Shown: positions 8,873-16,968, numbered from the stretch's first letter. The stretch is 64,000 bases of DNA from Sphingomonas azotifigens NBRC 15497 (GCF_002091475.1 NZ_BCTR01000001.1:1-64000), one strand, 5' to 3'. Notes: generated by a model not told the origin, from the sequence alone. Numbers and translations are program-made.

Positions 8873-8982
8873 GTTTCCCTGGGGAAACGGGTATCGGCGC
8901 GAAGCGGGCGCGCGCCGCAGCCCGGGCGGTTTCCCCGGGGAAACGACAGGCCGGCGGGTGCCGTCCGTTTCCCCGGGGAAAC
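8873..8982. repeat. Three parS-like 16-bp palindromes
   Basis: GTTTCCCCGGGGAAAC occurs as a perfect palindrome at 8929-8944 and 8967-8982, and with one substitution (T at 8880) at 8873-8888. The third copy is four bases past the parB stop codon and the first is about 30 bases from the repA ATG. Position, copy number and symmetry fit the centromere (parS) bound by the adjacent ParB. The sequence differs from the usual chromosomal parS, TGTTTCACGTGGAACA, while keeping the GTTTC...GAAAC arms. Confidence 0.82.
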
Positions 8983-8986
8983 ACGA

Positions 8987-10063
8987 TCATCGTTGGAGCC
9001 CGCGGCCTTCGCGCTCGAGCTGTTCGAGCGCTTCCTTGAACGCGTTTAGGAAGTGGCCGTGCTCGGCGCCCGAGCCGGCATGGAGCCGAACGGTCACGCC
9101 CTGGCGATTGACCGACAATACGCTGAGCGCGGGCCGGCCATTTGGCATCGACCAGGAAAACAGCGTCTCGGCCTCCGCCGGGCCCGCGGGCGCTGCCAGT
9201 AGCCGGCGGAGCACGTCGCTGGCACCGATCACGGCGTGTCCGTGTGCGCGACGCTCGCCCTGCTCGCGCGCGAGCGCCCGCGCCTCTGCGAGAATCGCCT
9301 TGGCAGCGACCTTGTCGTCGAGCGCCTGGGCCAGCGGATAGGCGGGCTTGAGCTGGACATCGGAAGGCGAGGCGAAGGCGGCGATCACGCCGTCGGGGAT
9401 ACCGGCGACCTTGATCATCTTCGACAGCCAGCCCTTGGAGAGCTTCAGCCGTTCGGCCATGCGGGTGAGGTGGTTGTCGTAATGGCTCTTCAGCGCCTCG
9501 GCATAGTTTCGTGCGCGCTCCAGGTCCGAGACATCCTTGCGGGCGCGGTTCTCGAGATCGGCGAGGCGGAAGGCGGCCTCGTCGTCGAGCTGCGCGACCT
9601 GCGCCACGAACTGCATGTCCGGGTAGGAATGCGCCCGCAGCCAGGAGATGGCGAAGTGGCGCCGGGTGCCGGCAATGACTTCGAAGTCATGGTCGGGATC
9701 CCCCTCGACCCGCCGCACCACCGCCGGCACCTTCTGGCCGTTCTCGGCGATGATCGAATCAATCAGCTCGCGAACATTGTCCTCGGTGAGATGGCCATAG
9801 ACGCGCGCATTGCCGGGCCAGATCCGCACGCGCGCGGGGTCGAGCAGCAGCTGGGTGACCTGTCGCACCTCGCCCGAGGCGACGCGGGCAAGCGCGGACT
9901 CGCGGCCAAGCAGGGTCGTGCCGCGGGTGCGGGCGACTCGCGGCGCGGGCTCCGGTTCGGCAGGCGCGGGGAGGGGCGTCGCGGTCGGGGCGGCCGAGGC
10001 CGTCTCGGCGGCGGCCTCCTCCGCGAGCAGATCGGCGAGATAGTCCTTCTGGGTACGTGCCAC
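8987..10063 (-). CDS. parB: ParB/RepB/Spo0J-type partition protein
   Basis: This 358-residue ParB starts at GTG 10063 behind GGAGAGG. After a low-complexity Ala/Glu/Pro-rich N-terminus comes the ParB/Srx CTPase domain (TQLLLDPARVRIWPGNARVYGHLTEDNVRELIDSI), in which the usual GERR box appears as GTRRHFA. A helix-turn-helix follows (TRMAERLKLSKGWLSKMIKVAGIPD), then a C-terminal dimerisation part. It should load on the three palindromes immediately downstream and work with ParA to segregate this replicon. It lies 31 bases after parA, presumably in one operon parA-parB-repA. Confidence 0.93.
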   Translation of the reverse strand: MARTQKDYLADLLAEEAAAETASAAPTATPLPAPAEPEPAPRVARTRGTTLLGRESALARVASGEVRQVTQLLLDPARVRIWPGNARVYGHLTEDNVRELIDSIIAENGQKVPAVVRRVEGDPDHDFEVIAGTRRHFAISWLRAHSYPDMQFVAQVAQLDDEAAFRLADLENRARKDVSDLERARNYAEALKSHYDNHLTRMAERLKLSKGWLSKMIKVAGIPDGVIAAFASPSDVQLKPAYPLAQALDDKVAAKAILAEARALAREQGERRAHGHAVIGASDVLRRLLAAPAGPAEAETLFSWSMPNGRPALSVLSVNRQGVTVRLHAGSGAEHGHFLNAFKEALEQLEREGRGLQR

Positions 10064-10094
10064 GGTTCAGCCTCTCCGCGTGGAAATGGTGCGA

Positions 10095-11294
10095 TCACGC
10101 CGCTTCATTGACGACTTCCTCCTCGCTGGCCGGCGGCACGCGGCCCCAGTTGCGGCGGACGATGGCCTCGACCTGGCCGAGCGCCTCGTCGAGATTGGCC
10201 TTGCAGCGCTTGTGCGTGCGCGCGGTGCCGATCGGACGATCGAGCTCGTAGATCGTCATCATCCGCATCGCGGCATGGCTGATCTCGGCCGATTCGAGGA
10301 TCGGCACCGGCAGCAGGGCAGGGCCGAATGCCTGCTCCATGATCTGGCGGACCATCGCGTGGCTGGGGTCGTTGCCGTCGAACTTCGAGCAGATCAGCCG
10401 GACGAAATCATAACGTACGTCGATGCCGGCTTCGGTCAGCTGGTGCAGCACCTGGTCCATCATCGACAGGAACTGGACGGTCGAGCAGAAATCCGGCGTG
10501 GTCGCCGCCAGCGGCACGAGCAGCGCGTTGGCCGCCTGCATCACCGCGAGGCTGATCGTGCCGAGCGCGGGCGGTGGATCGAGGATCACGACGTCATAAT
10601 CGCGCGCCAGATCGTTCAAGCCTGCCTTGAGCTTGCGGAAGCGCGTCGCGAGGATCGAACCGCCATCGGCGCCGGCCGCAGCGAGCTCATATTCCACATC
10701 GAACAGTTCGAGGTTCGACGGGATCAGATCGACATTGGGCCAGGGCGTCTTCTTGACCGCATAGAGCAGGTCGGCCTGGGTCGGGTCGATCGAGAGATAG
10801 GGGTAGAGCGTCTCTTCCCGCGTGATGTTGAAATGCGGGTTGAAGCCGAACAGGGTGGTCGTGGTCGCCTGGCTGTCGCAGTCGACGACGAGCACACGGT
10901 AGCCTTGCACCGCGAAATAATGGGCGAGATGGGTGGTGACCGTCGACTTGCCGACGCCGCCCTTGAAGTTCTGCACCGCGATGATCGCCGGCACGTCGAG
11001 CGGCGCGCGGGCAGGGGAGGCGCCGAGCACCTGCCGCATGTTGAGCAGTTCCTCCACCGTATAGCCGGGGCGCCGGCCATTCTCGCTCGGTGGGGGAGGG
11101 GGAAGACGCCCATCGTCCTCGGCCATGCGGATGCGGTTGGTAGAGCAGCCCAACAACTGCGCCGCTTCCGCAATGCCGAAACGGACATGGAGTCCCTTGC
11201 GGCTTTCGGGTAGAAACGCCTTGCGGCGTAGTCGTTCAATCATGCGCTCGCCGGCATCGGCAAGTTCACTGATCCGTTCGATATCTGAATGCAT
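10095..11294 (-). CDS. parA: ParA-type partition ATPase with N-terminal HTH
   Basis: The partition ATPase has the deviant Walker A motif KGGVGKSTVTTHL and the DCDSQAT motif that follow a MerR-like helix-turn-helix (FGIAEAAQLLGCSTNRIRMAEDDGRLP). That places it among type Ia ParAs, which also repress their own operon. I choose ATG 11294 (399 residues), which has AAGGCGAGG five bases upstream; an ATG at 11336 and a TTG at 11354 are possible but have no clear ribosome site. It is the first gene of the parA-parB-repA set. Confidence 0.92.
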   Translation of the reverse strand: MHSDIERISELADAGERMIERLRRKAFLPESRKGLHVRFGIAEAAQLLGCSTNRIRMAEDDGRLPPPPPSENGRRPGYTVEELLNMRQVLGASPARAPLDVPAIIAVQNFKGGVGKSTVTTHLAHYFAVQGYRVLVVDCDSQATTTTLFGFNPHFNITREETLYPYLSIDPTQADLLYAVKKTPWPNVDLIPSNLELFDVEYELAAAGADGGSILATRFRKLKAGLNDLARDYDVVILDPPPALGTISLAVMQAANALLVPLAATTPDFCSTVQFLSMMDQVLHQLTEAGIDVRYDFVRLICSKFDGNDPSHAMVRQIMEQAFGPALLPVPILESAEISHAAMRMMTIYELDRPIGTARTHKRCKANLDEALGQVEAIVRRNWGRVPPASEEEVVNEAA

Positions 11295-11400
11295 TCGTGC
11301 CTCGCCTTGCGCGGTTGAATGAGTGTTGCGCAGCATATGCCAGATTTCATTCAAACCAACAAGGCGATGCGAACATTTGTAAAACAGCGGGCACAGTGGC

Positions 11401-11429
11401 TTGTTCAGATGGCGTATGAAGACTATATT
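11401..11429 (+). promoter_or_regulatory. Candidate promoter of the Phd/ParE operon
   Basis: TTGTTC at 11401-11406 and TATATT at 11424-11429 are separated by 17 bases, 27 bases ahead of the antitoxin ATG. This is a reasonable sigma-70 promoter inside the short divergent gap to parA, and the antitoxin would be expected to bind here. Confidence 0.45.
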
Positions 11430-11455
11430 CGGTCCATTATCGGTCTGAGGTACGC

Positions 11456-11737
11456 ATGCGCTATTCGGAACAGGTCAAGCCGGTCAGCTATCTCAAGGCC
11501 CATGCCGCGGAGCTATTGCGCGGCCTGGCAGACGGCGCGCCGCCACTGGTGATCACCCAGAATGGCGAGGCACGTGCGGTGCTGCAGGACGTCGCGAGCT
11601 ACCAGGAGACGCAGGAGACGCTCGCACTGCTCAAGCTGCTGGCGCTCGGCACCCGCGATATCGAGGCCGGGCGCACGGTGCCGGCACGCGACGCGATCGC
11701 GCGGCTGCGGAAGGGCGCGGGCAACGCTGCGGAATGA
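11456..11737 (+). CDS. Phd/YefM-family antitoxin
   Basis: This 93-residue protein has the N-terminal beta-alpha DNA-binding fold of Phd/YefM antitoxins: QVKPVSYLKAHAAELLRGLADGAPPLVITQNGEARAVLQDVASYQ. The C-terminal half would wrap around and neutralise the toxin. The ATG follows a GAGG site. Its stop overlaps the toxin ATG (ATGA at 11734-11737), the usual translational coupling of such pairs. Beside rep/par genes it most likely acts in post-segregational maintenance of the replicon. Confidence 0.88.
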   Translation: MRYSEQVKPVSYLKAHAAELLRGLADGAPPLVITQNGEARAVLQDVASYQETQETLALLKLLALGTRDIEAGRTVPARDAIARLRKGAGNAAE

Positions 11738-12066
11738 GCAGCGGCATTGTCGTCCATCTCACGGCCGGGGCCGAAGCGGACCTGGCGGAGATCCATGGCT
11801 GGATAGCAGCGCATCGCTCACCCGAGCAGGCCGACGCCTTTCTCGACGCGATGCTGGCGAAGATGGAAAGCCTGGAAGCTTTCCCGGATCGTGGCAGCGT
11901 CCCCGCCGAACTCGATGCGATCGGCGTGCGTGAGTTTCGCCAGTTGAGCGCGCCGCCATACCGGCTGATCTACCGGGTTATCGTCGACCATGTCTTCGTG
12001 CTGCTCATCGCCGATGGCCGCCGCGACTTCCAGGCGCTGCTCGAACGCCGGCTGCTCTCGGCCTGA
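11734..12066 (+). CDS. RelE/ParE-family toxin
   Basis: This 110-residue protein has the ParE/RelE fold: HLTAGAEADLAEIHGWIA at the N-terminus, a helix with SPEQADAFLDAMLAKMESLEAFPDRGSVPAELD, and the terminal strands VREFRQLSAPPYRLIYRVIVDHVFVLLIADGRRDF. The last Arg-rich strand is typical of the ParE branch, whose members inhibit gyrase, rather than ribosome-dependent RelE; I infer the branch from the YRLIYRV pattern only. It is co-translated with the Phd antitoxin. Confidence 0.85.
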   Translation: MSSGIVVHLTAGAEADLAEIHGWIAAHRSPEQADAFLDAMLAKMESLEAFPDRGSVPAELDAIGVREFRQLSAPPYRLIYRVIVDHVFVLLIADGRRDFQALLERRLLSA

Positions 12067-12074
12067 GCGGCGGA

Positions 12075-12332
12075 TCAGCCGTGCGACCAGCCGAACTGGC
12101 CCGCGGCGATCGCCGCCTGGGTGCGGTTGCGGACGTTGAGCTTGCGCATCACCGCGGTCATGTGAACCTTGACCGTGGCCTCGGCCATGCCGAGCTCATA
12201 GGCGATCTGCTTGTTGAGCAGGCCCGAATGGACGCAGCGCAATACCTGCATCTGCGTTGGCGTCAGCCGGGGCGGCGCCGACGCGTCGACGCCCGTGCGT
12301 TCAACCTGCTGTCCTTGCGATACGGCTTGCAT
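12075..12332 (-). CDS. Small LuxR-type HTH regulator
   Basis: This 85-residue protein is little more than a LuxR/GerE helix-turn-helix: RLTPTQMQVLRCVHSGLLNKQIAYELGMAEATVKVHMTAVMRKLNVRNRTQAAI. It has no receiver or ligand domain. ATG 12332 has a good site (GGGAGGATGGC). Stand-alone LuxR domains may form heterodimers with full-length regulators or act constitutively. It is divergent from the GntR gene across a 234-base operator-rich gap and converges on the toxin gene. Confidence 0.8.
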   Translation of the reverse strand: MQAVSQGQQVERTGVDASAPPRLTPTQMQVLRCVHSGLLNKQIAYELGMAEATVKVHMTAVMRKLNVRNRTQAAIAAGQFGWSHG

Positions 12333-12378
12333 GCCATCCTCCCTGACGATCCGTTTTCCGAGGCCGCGCCTCCAGATT

Positions 12379-12500
12379 CGTTAACGTTAACGTATCCGAA
12401 CTTGTAGGACAGGTTCAAGCCCCAATCTGCATGTCACAGCGGCTTTGGTCGTTTCGGCTAGCAATTTTGCACCATCTTGCCTAAACCTGTCCGATAAGTT
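12379..12500. promoter_or_regulatory. Operator cluster between luxR-like and gntR-like genes
   Basis: Three elements lie in this divergent gap. CGTTAACGTTAACG at 12379-12392 is a perfect 14-bp palindrome. AACTTGTAGGACAGGTT (12399-12415) and AACCTGTCCGATAAGTT (12484-12500) are inverted copies of one imperfect 17-bp palindrome, AACYTRTC-s-GAYARGTT. The last is 67 bases ahead of the GntR start, as expected for an autoregulatory FadR-type operator (core TGTC-GA/GACA). The palindrome with TTAACGTTAA resembles LacI-type sites, and its owner is unknown. Confidence 0.6.
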
Positions 12501-12534
12501 GCCGGCACGGTTCCGGCGGCAGAAGGGGAGGGGC

Positions 12535-12570
12535 ATGGCGGTTGCAGGGGCCCAGCGGGTGCGGCGATGA
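12535..12570 (+). other. 11-codon upstream ORF coupled to the GntR gene
   Basis: ATG 12535 has the strong site GGGGAGGGG and opens an 11-codon frame (MAVAGAQRVRR) whose TGA overlaps the GntR ATG as ATGA at 12567-12570. The GntR start itself has no good ribosome site, so ribosomes finishing the leader probably reinitiate on the regulator. Whether the peptide itself matters is unknown. Confidence 0.5.
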
Positions 12571-13244
12571 ACCAGCCAAGGCTTTCCGATCACGCCTATG
12601 CGGCGATCGTCGAACTGATCAAGGCCGAGGATCTGGAGGTCGGCGCGCGGCTCCCGTCCGAAGCGCGGCTGGCCGAGATGTGCGGCGTTTCCCGCGCGAT
12701 CGTGCGCGAGGCGCTGGTCCGGCTGGGCTCGGACGGCATCACCGAGGTGCGCCGCGGCGCCGGGTCATTCGTCAAGGGCCGCCCCTCCGAACGATTGGCT
12801 GCCTTCATGCCCTTGGCCGAGCTGCCGGCGACGCTCGGCAGCTACGAGGTGCGCTTCGTTCTGGAGACCGAGGCGGCGCGGCTGGCGGCGCTGCGCCGCA
12901 CGCCCGAGCAGATGGGCGCGCTCGAGGCGGCGATGGCGGCGCTGCGGACGGCGCTGCTCTCCAGTGCGCCGGCGCATGACGAGGATCGCGAGCTGCACCG
13001 CACGATCGCCGACGCCACCGGCAACCTGGCCTTTCAGCAGGCCTTCGACGCGCTGTGGCCCGATGTGGAGAAGGTGATGCAGGCCGGCGTCGACATCTCG
13101 CGCTCGCGCTCGGCCGAAGTCGTCGCGGTGATGCTGCACGAACATGAGGTGATCGTCGATTCGATCCGCGCGCAGGATCCCGAGCGCGCCGCGCTGGCGA
13201 TGCGCTGGCATCTGGGGGAGGGGCGTCGCCGGCTCATGCCCTGA
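12567..13244 (+). CDS. GntR-family regulator, FCD (FadR) subfamily
   Basis: This 225-residue regulator has an N-terminal winged helix (YAAIVELIKAEDLEVGARLPSEARLAEMCGVSRAIVREALVRLGSDGITEVRRGAGSFV) and an FCD all-helical effector domain with the typical late HEHEVIVDSIRAQDPERAALAMRWHL motif containing metal-binding His. FCD regulators commonly respond to sugar acids such as gluconate or uronates. It lies beside gluconokinase and a pectate-lyase-fold enzyme, which suggests a hexonate or uronate signal. Its end overlaps the convergent gluconokinase gene by 11 bases. Confidence 0.9.
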   Translation: MNQPRLSDHAYAAIVELIKAEDLEVGARLPSEARLAEMCGVSRAIVREALVRLGSDGITEVRRGAGSFVKGRPSERLAAFMPLAELPATLGSYEVRFVLETEAARLAALRRTPEQMGALEAAMAALRTALLSSAPAHDEDRELHRTIADATGNLAFQQAFDALWPDVEKVMQAGVDISRSRSAEVVAVMLHEHEVIVDSIRAQDPERAALAMRWHLGEGRRRLMP

Positions 13245-13779
13245 GCGCGGGCTGCTCCAGATAGGCAAGGACGCGGTCGCGCAGCGTTGCGGGGGGCAGG
13301 GTCGCGGGCAGGATCAGCACGCCCTCGTCGGGCTGCGGACGCTCCAGCGTCTCCAGCTGGCTGTCGAGCAGGCTGGTCGGCATGAAATGCCCCGGCCGCG
13401 ACGACATCCGGGCGAGGAGCTGCGCGCGGTCCGCCTCGAGCAACACGAACTGCACCGCGCCGGGGATCTCGGCGCGCAGCCGGTCGCGATAGACCCGCCG
13501 CAGCGCCGAGCAGGCGGCGACCGAGACTCCGCAGGTTTCGATCGAGGCCGCCACCGCCGCGCCGATCCGATCGAGCCAGGGCCAGCGATCGGCATCGGTG
13601 AGCGGCGTACCGTCGCGCATCTTCACCACGGCCTCGGCGGAGTGAAAGGCGTCGCCTTCGAGGAACGCGCAGCCCAGCGCTTCGGCGAGCAGCGCGCCCA
13701 GCGTCGACTTGCCGGAGCCGCTGACCCCCATCACGATCACGGCGCCGTGCGTGGGCGTTCGATCGGCAGGGGTCGGCAT
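13234..13779 (-). CDS. gntK: Gluconokinase (GntK-type)
   Basis: Gluconokinase phosphorylates D-gluconate to 6-phosphogluconate, the entry to the Entner-Doudoroff pathway. The 181-residue protein has the P-loop GVSGSGKST at its start, the family motif EGDAFHSAEAVVKMRDGTPLTDADRWPWL, CSALRRVYRDRLR, and the late SRPGHFMPTSLLDSQLETLE. ATG 13779 places the P-loop near residue 18, as in the family; the open frame to 13893 is not expected to be translated. It is divergent from the pectate-lyase-like gene. Confidence 0.92.
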   Translation of the reverse strand: MPTPADRTPTHGAVIVMGVSGSGKSTLGALLAEALGCAFLEGDAFHSAEAVVKMRDGTPLTDADRWPWLDRIGAAVAASIETCGVSVAACSALRRVYRDRLRAEIPGAVQFVLLEADRAQLLARMSSRPGHFMPTSLLDSQLETLERPQPDEGVLILPATLPPATLRDRVLAYLEQPALRA

Positions 13780-13840
13780 GGCAAAGGGGCTCCGGACAGG
13801 GGGGCTGCTTGCTTCTGAAAGGCTGCGGCGGTGCTGGAAA

Positions 13841-13860
13841 CTACGACCTTGGTCGCAGAT
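13841..13860. promoter_or_regulatory. Operator-like 20-mer, copy 1
   Basis: CTACGACCTTGGTCGCAGAT lies between gluconokinase and the pectate-lyase-like gene. It matches 16 of 20 bases of the element at 16949-16968 ahead of the TonB receptor. Its core CGACC-TT-GGTCG is an inverted repeat, and the flanks (CTA...AG) extend the symmetry, as in GntR-family operators. Confidence 0.55.
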
Positions 13861-13911
13861 GCCGCGCCTCTCCAAGCAGGTTAGCCAATGCAATCAAGGA
13901 CTAAGAACAGA

Positions 13912-16900
13912 ATGGGGATGGATATGCGCTGCCTGCTGGCCGGATTGCTCGTCGCGACCTCGCTCACCGCACCCGCCTGGGCGCAGCAGGCGTCGGTTTT
14001 CCCCACGGCGCCCGACGAACCGCGCGCGGTGACCGTAAAGGCGCGCGGCGACGGCAAGGCCGACGATACCGCGGCGATTCAGAAGGCGCTCGACGATGCG
14101 CGCGACGCGACCCGCCACGGCATCGTCTTCCTGCCCTCGGGCCGCTACCGCATCAGCCGCACGCTGGTGGTGCCGGCGGGTGTCCGCGTCTACGGCGTCG
14201 GCGCGACGCGGCCGGTGATCCTGCTCGGCGCCAACACGCCGGGGTTCCAGCAGGGCGTCTCGACGATGATCGTGTTCGGCGGCGACGACCAATATGCCGT
14301 CGGCAAGGTGCCGGTACCGGTGCCCACCGTGGTGCCGCGCGACAAGATCGTCCGCGATGCCAATTCGGGCACCTTCTATTCGTCGATGAGCAATGTCGAC
14401 ATCGAGATCGCGGCCGGCAACCCGGGCGCGGCGGGCGTGCGCTTCCGCATGGCGCAGCATGCGTTCCTCAGCCACATGGAGTTCCGGCTCGGCACTGCCT
14501 TTGCCGGTGTCTACCAGGCCGGCAACGTGATGGAGAAGGTGGCGTTCAAGGGCGGGCGCTACGGCATCGTCACCGAGAAGACCTCGCCCGCCTGGCAGTT
14601 CACGCTGATCGATTCGACCTTCGACGGCCAGCGCGAGGCGGCGATCCGCGAGCATGAGGTCGACCTGACGCTGGTCAATGTCGCGATCCGCGACACGCCG
14701 GTGGGGATCGAGATCGATCGCGGCTATTCGGACTCGCTCTATGGCAAGGACGTGCGGTTCGAGCGCGTGTCCCGGGCCGGGGTAGTGATCTCCAACGAAA
14801 ACAACGTCTTCACGCAAGTGGGCTTCGACAATGCGGTGGCGATCGACAGCCCGGTGTTCGCGCGCTTCCGCGAGAGCGGCAAGACCGTGGCGGGGAAGGG
14901 GCGGGCGTACAGGGTCGGCGCCTTCTCCTATGGCCTGAAGGTGCCGAAGCTCGGCGACATGGGCAAATACGACCTGCAGGCGGAAGTGCAGCCGCTCGCC
15001 GCGCTGCCCGCGGCGCCCGCGCCCGCCGTGCGCGCGCTGCCGCCGATGGCCGAATGGGTCAACGTTCGCACGCTGGGCGTGAAGGGCGACGGGACGAGCG
15101 ACGACACCGCCGCGCTCCAGAAGGCGATCGACGGCAACCGCGTGCTCTATCTGCCGATCGGCTTCTACAAGGTGACCGATCGGCTGAAGCTGCGTCCCGA
15201 TACCGTGCTGATCGGCCTGCACCCGGCGATCACCCAGCTGACCGTCCCCGACAACAACCCGGCCCATGCCGGGCTGGGCAGCGTGCTCCCGATCCTGGAG
15301 ACGCCGCAGGGCGGTGACAACATCCTCTCCGGCCTCGGACTGTTCACCGGCCGCGTGAACCCGCGCGCCGCGGCGGTGCTGTGGCGATCAGGCGCGAACA
15401 GCCTGATGCAGGACGTGAAGATCATGGGCGGCGGCGGCACCCCCACCGCGGACGGCAAGCCGCTCGGCACCCAGCAGGCCCGCAGCGGCGATCCGGTCGC
15501 CGACGGGCGCTGGGACGCGCAATATCCGAGCATCTGGGTGACCGACAATGGCGGCGGCACCTTCACCGATGTGTGGAGCCCCAACACCTTCGCGCAGGCC
15601 GGCTTCTATGTGACCAATACGAGCACGCCGGGGCATGTCTACGAGATGTCGGTCGAGCATCATGTCCGCAACGAGATCGTGCTCGACAATGTCGCCAACT
15701 GGGAGTTCCTGGCGCCGCAGACCGAGCAGGAAGTGGGCGATGGCCCGGACGCGGTATCGCTCGAAATCCGCAATTCGCGCAACCTGTTGTTCGCCAATTA
15801 TCACACCTATCGGGTGACGCGGAGCTACCACCCGGCGCCGAGCGCGGTGCGGCTGTTCAATGCCTCCGACATCCGCTTCCGCAACCTCCACACCAATGCC
15901 GAGAGCGGCTATGCCGCCTGCGACGACGAGGGTTGCGGCACCTTCCTGCGCGCGAGCAAATATCCGTTCGACAACGCCATCCAGGACGTGACCGGCAAGC
16001 GCGTCGTCCGCGAGCGCGAGTTCGCCCGGCTCGATATCGGCGCGGTCGAGCGGCAGGTGGTTGACAAGCCCCTATCCACGAAGGTCGAGAAGCTGGAGGA
16101 CGGCTTCTATTCGATCTCCGGCGCGACGGTGGATGCGCAAGGGCGGCTCTACTTCATCGATCGCCGCTTCCAGCGCATCCAGCGCTGGACCGAGGCAAAG
16201 GGGCTGGAGATCCTCCGCGACCATGCGCTCGACCCGGTCAATCTCGCAGTCGACGCCTCGGGACATCTGCTGGTGCTCTCGTCGCTGGGGCCGAAGGGCG
16301 CGGTCTATTCGATCGATCCCGACGGCCCGCGCGACCAGTTGACCCGCATTCAGCCTACGCCGGTGCGCCCCGGCGCGAGCGCGACGACGCTGCTGCCGGT
16401 CAACTGGTGGGCGAACGGCGAATTCCGCGACCAGCTCAACCAGCAGACCACCCAGTTCGCCACCATGGCCGAACTGTTCGCGCAGGAGGCCGGGGCGCCC
16501 AAGGCACAGGAATATGTCTCGCCCGATGGCAGCGTGGCGTTGCCCGCCTTCCGGGTATGGCAGCAGGGGCCGATTGATCATGTCGGCTGGCGCTGGTCGC
16601 ACGCGCTCAACGCCAACGGGCTGGTCGGCGGCAAGCCGGGCGCGCGGCTGTTCGTCACCAATGGCTCGGAGAACATCACCTACACGGGAACGGTTGGCCC
16701 GGCGGGCACGCTCACCAACCTCAAGCCGTTCGCCAATCGCGGCGGCGAAAGCGTCGCGGTGGCACCCGATGGCCGGGTCTATGTCGCGAACGGGCAGGTG
16801 TTCGTCTACAGCGCGGACGGCAAGGAAACCGGGCGGATCGACGTGCCGGAGCGGCCCTTGCAGATCCTGTTCGGCGGCGAGGGCAGGCGGACGCTGTTCA

Positions 16901-16938
16901 TCCTCACCCATCACGCGCTCTACGCCGTCCGGCCCTGA
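13912..16938 (+). CDS. Secreted protein with two pectate-lyase-3 (beta-helix) domains and a C-terminal propeller-like region
   Basis: This protein has about 1008 residues. A signal peptide (MRCLLAGLLVATSLTAPAWAQQ) leads into a first right-handed beta-helix module opening VTVKARGDGKADDTAAIQKALDDA. A second, near-identical opening, VNVRTLGVKGDGTSDDTAALQKAIDG, occurs near residue 381. This GDG-xxDDTAAIQ signature marks the Pectate_lyase_3 superfamily, whose members include GH55-type glucanases and polysaccharide lyases or epimerases. The last 280 residues contain repeats such as GRLYFIDRRFQRIQRW and GRVYVANGQVFVYSADGK, like NHL/SMP-30 propellers. The exact substrate is not visible. It stands between gntK and a TonB receptor. 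ATG 13912 has AAGGA ten bases upstream; ATG 13918 and 13924 are alternatives. Confidence 0.75.
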   Translation: MGMDMRCLLAGLLVATSLTAPAWAQQASVFPTAPDEPRAVTVKARGDGKADDTAAIQKALDDARDATRHGIVFLPSGRYRISRTLVVPAGVRVYGVGATRPVILLGANTPGFQQGVSTMIVFGGDDQYAVGKVPVPVPTVVPRDKIVRDANSGTFYSSMSNVDIEIAAGNPGAAGVRFRMAQHAFLSHMEFRLGTAFAGVYQAGNVMEKVAFKGGRYGIVTEKTSPAWQFTLIDSTFDGQREAAIREHEVDLTLVNVAIRDTPVGIEIDRGYSDSLYGKDVRFERVSRAGVVISNENNVFTQVGFDNAVAIDSPVFARFRESGKTVAGKGRAYRVGAFSYGLKVPKLGDMGKYDLQAEVQPLAALPAAPAPAVRALPPMAEWVNVRTLGVKGDGTSDDTAALQKAIDGNRVLYLPIGFYKVTDRLKLRPDTVLIGLHPAITQLTVPDNNPAHAGLGSVLPILETPQGGDNILSGLGLFTGRVNPRAAAVLWRSGANSLMQDVKIMGGGGTPTADGKPLGTQQARSGDPVADGRWDAQYPSIWVTDNGGGTFTDVWSPNTFAQAGFYVTNTSTPGHVYEMSVEHHVRNEIVLDNVANWEFLAPQTEQEVGDGPDAVSLEIRNSRNLLFANYHTYRVTRSYHPAPSAVRLFNASDIRFRNLHTNAESGYAACDDEGCGTFLRASKYPFDNAIQDVTGKRVVREREFARLDIGAVERQVVDKPLSTKVEKLEDGFYSISGATVDAQGRLYFIDRRFQRIQRWTEAKGLEILRDHALDPVNLAVDASGHLLVLSSLGPKGAVYSIDPDGPRDQLTRIQPTPVRPGASATTLLPVNWWANGEFRDQLNQQTTQFATMAELFAQEAGAPKAQEYVSPDGSVALPAFRVWQQGPIDHVGWRWSHALNANGLVGGKPGARLFVTNGSENITYTGTVGPAGTLTNLKPFANRGGESVAVAPDGRVYVANGQVFVYSADGKETGRIDVPERPLQILFGGEGRRTLFILTHHALYAVRP

Positions 16939-16948
16939 GCCGGGCGGT

Positions 16949-16968
16949 CTACCACCTATGTCGTAGAT
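16949..16968. promoter_or_regulatory. Operator-like 20-mer, copy 2
   Basis: CTACCACCTATGTCGTAGAT sits 86 bases ahead of the TonB receptor start and matches 16 of 20 bases of the element at 13841-13860. Its ends, CTAC and GTAG, are inverted. A shared regulator, perhaps the GntR protein at 12567, is the simplest explanation. Confidence 0.55.

Noticed and set aside
12379..12392. CGTTAACGTTAACG as a site for the LacI protein at 32150
   Set aside because: The core TAACGTTA differs from the GACAnCGnTGTC core found at that regulator's own locus, and it is 20 kb away.
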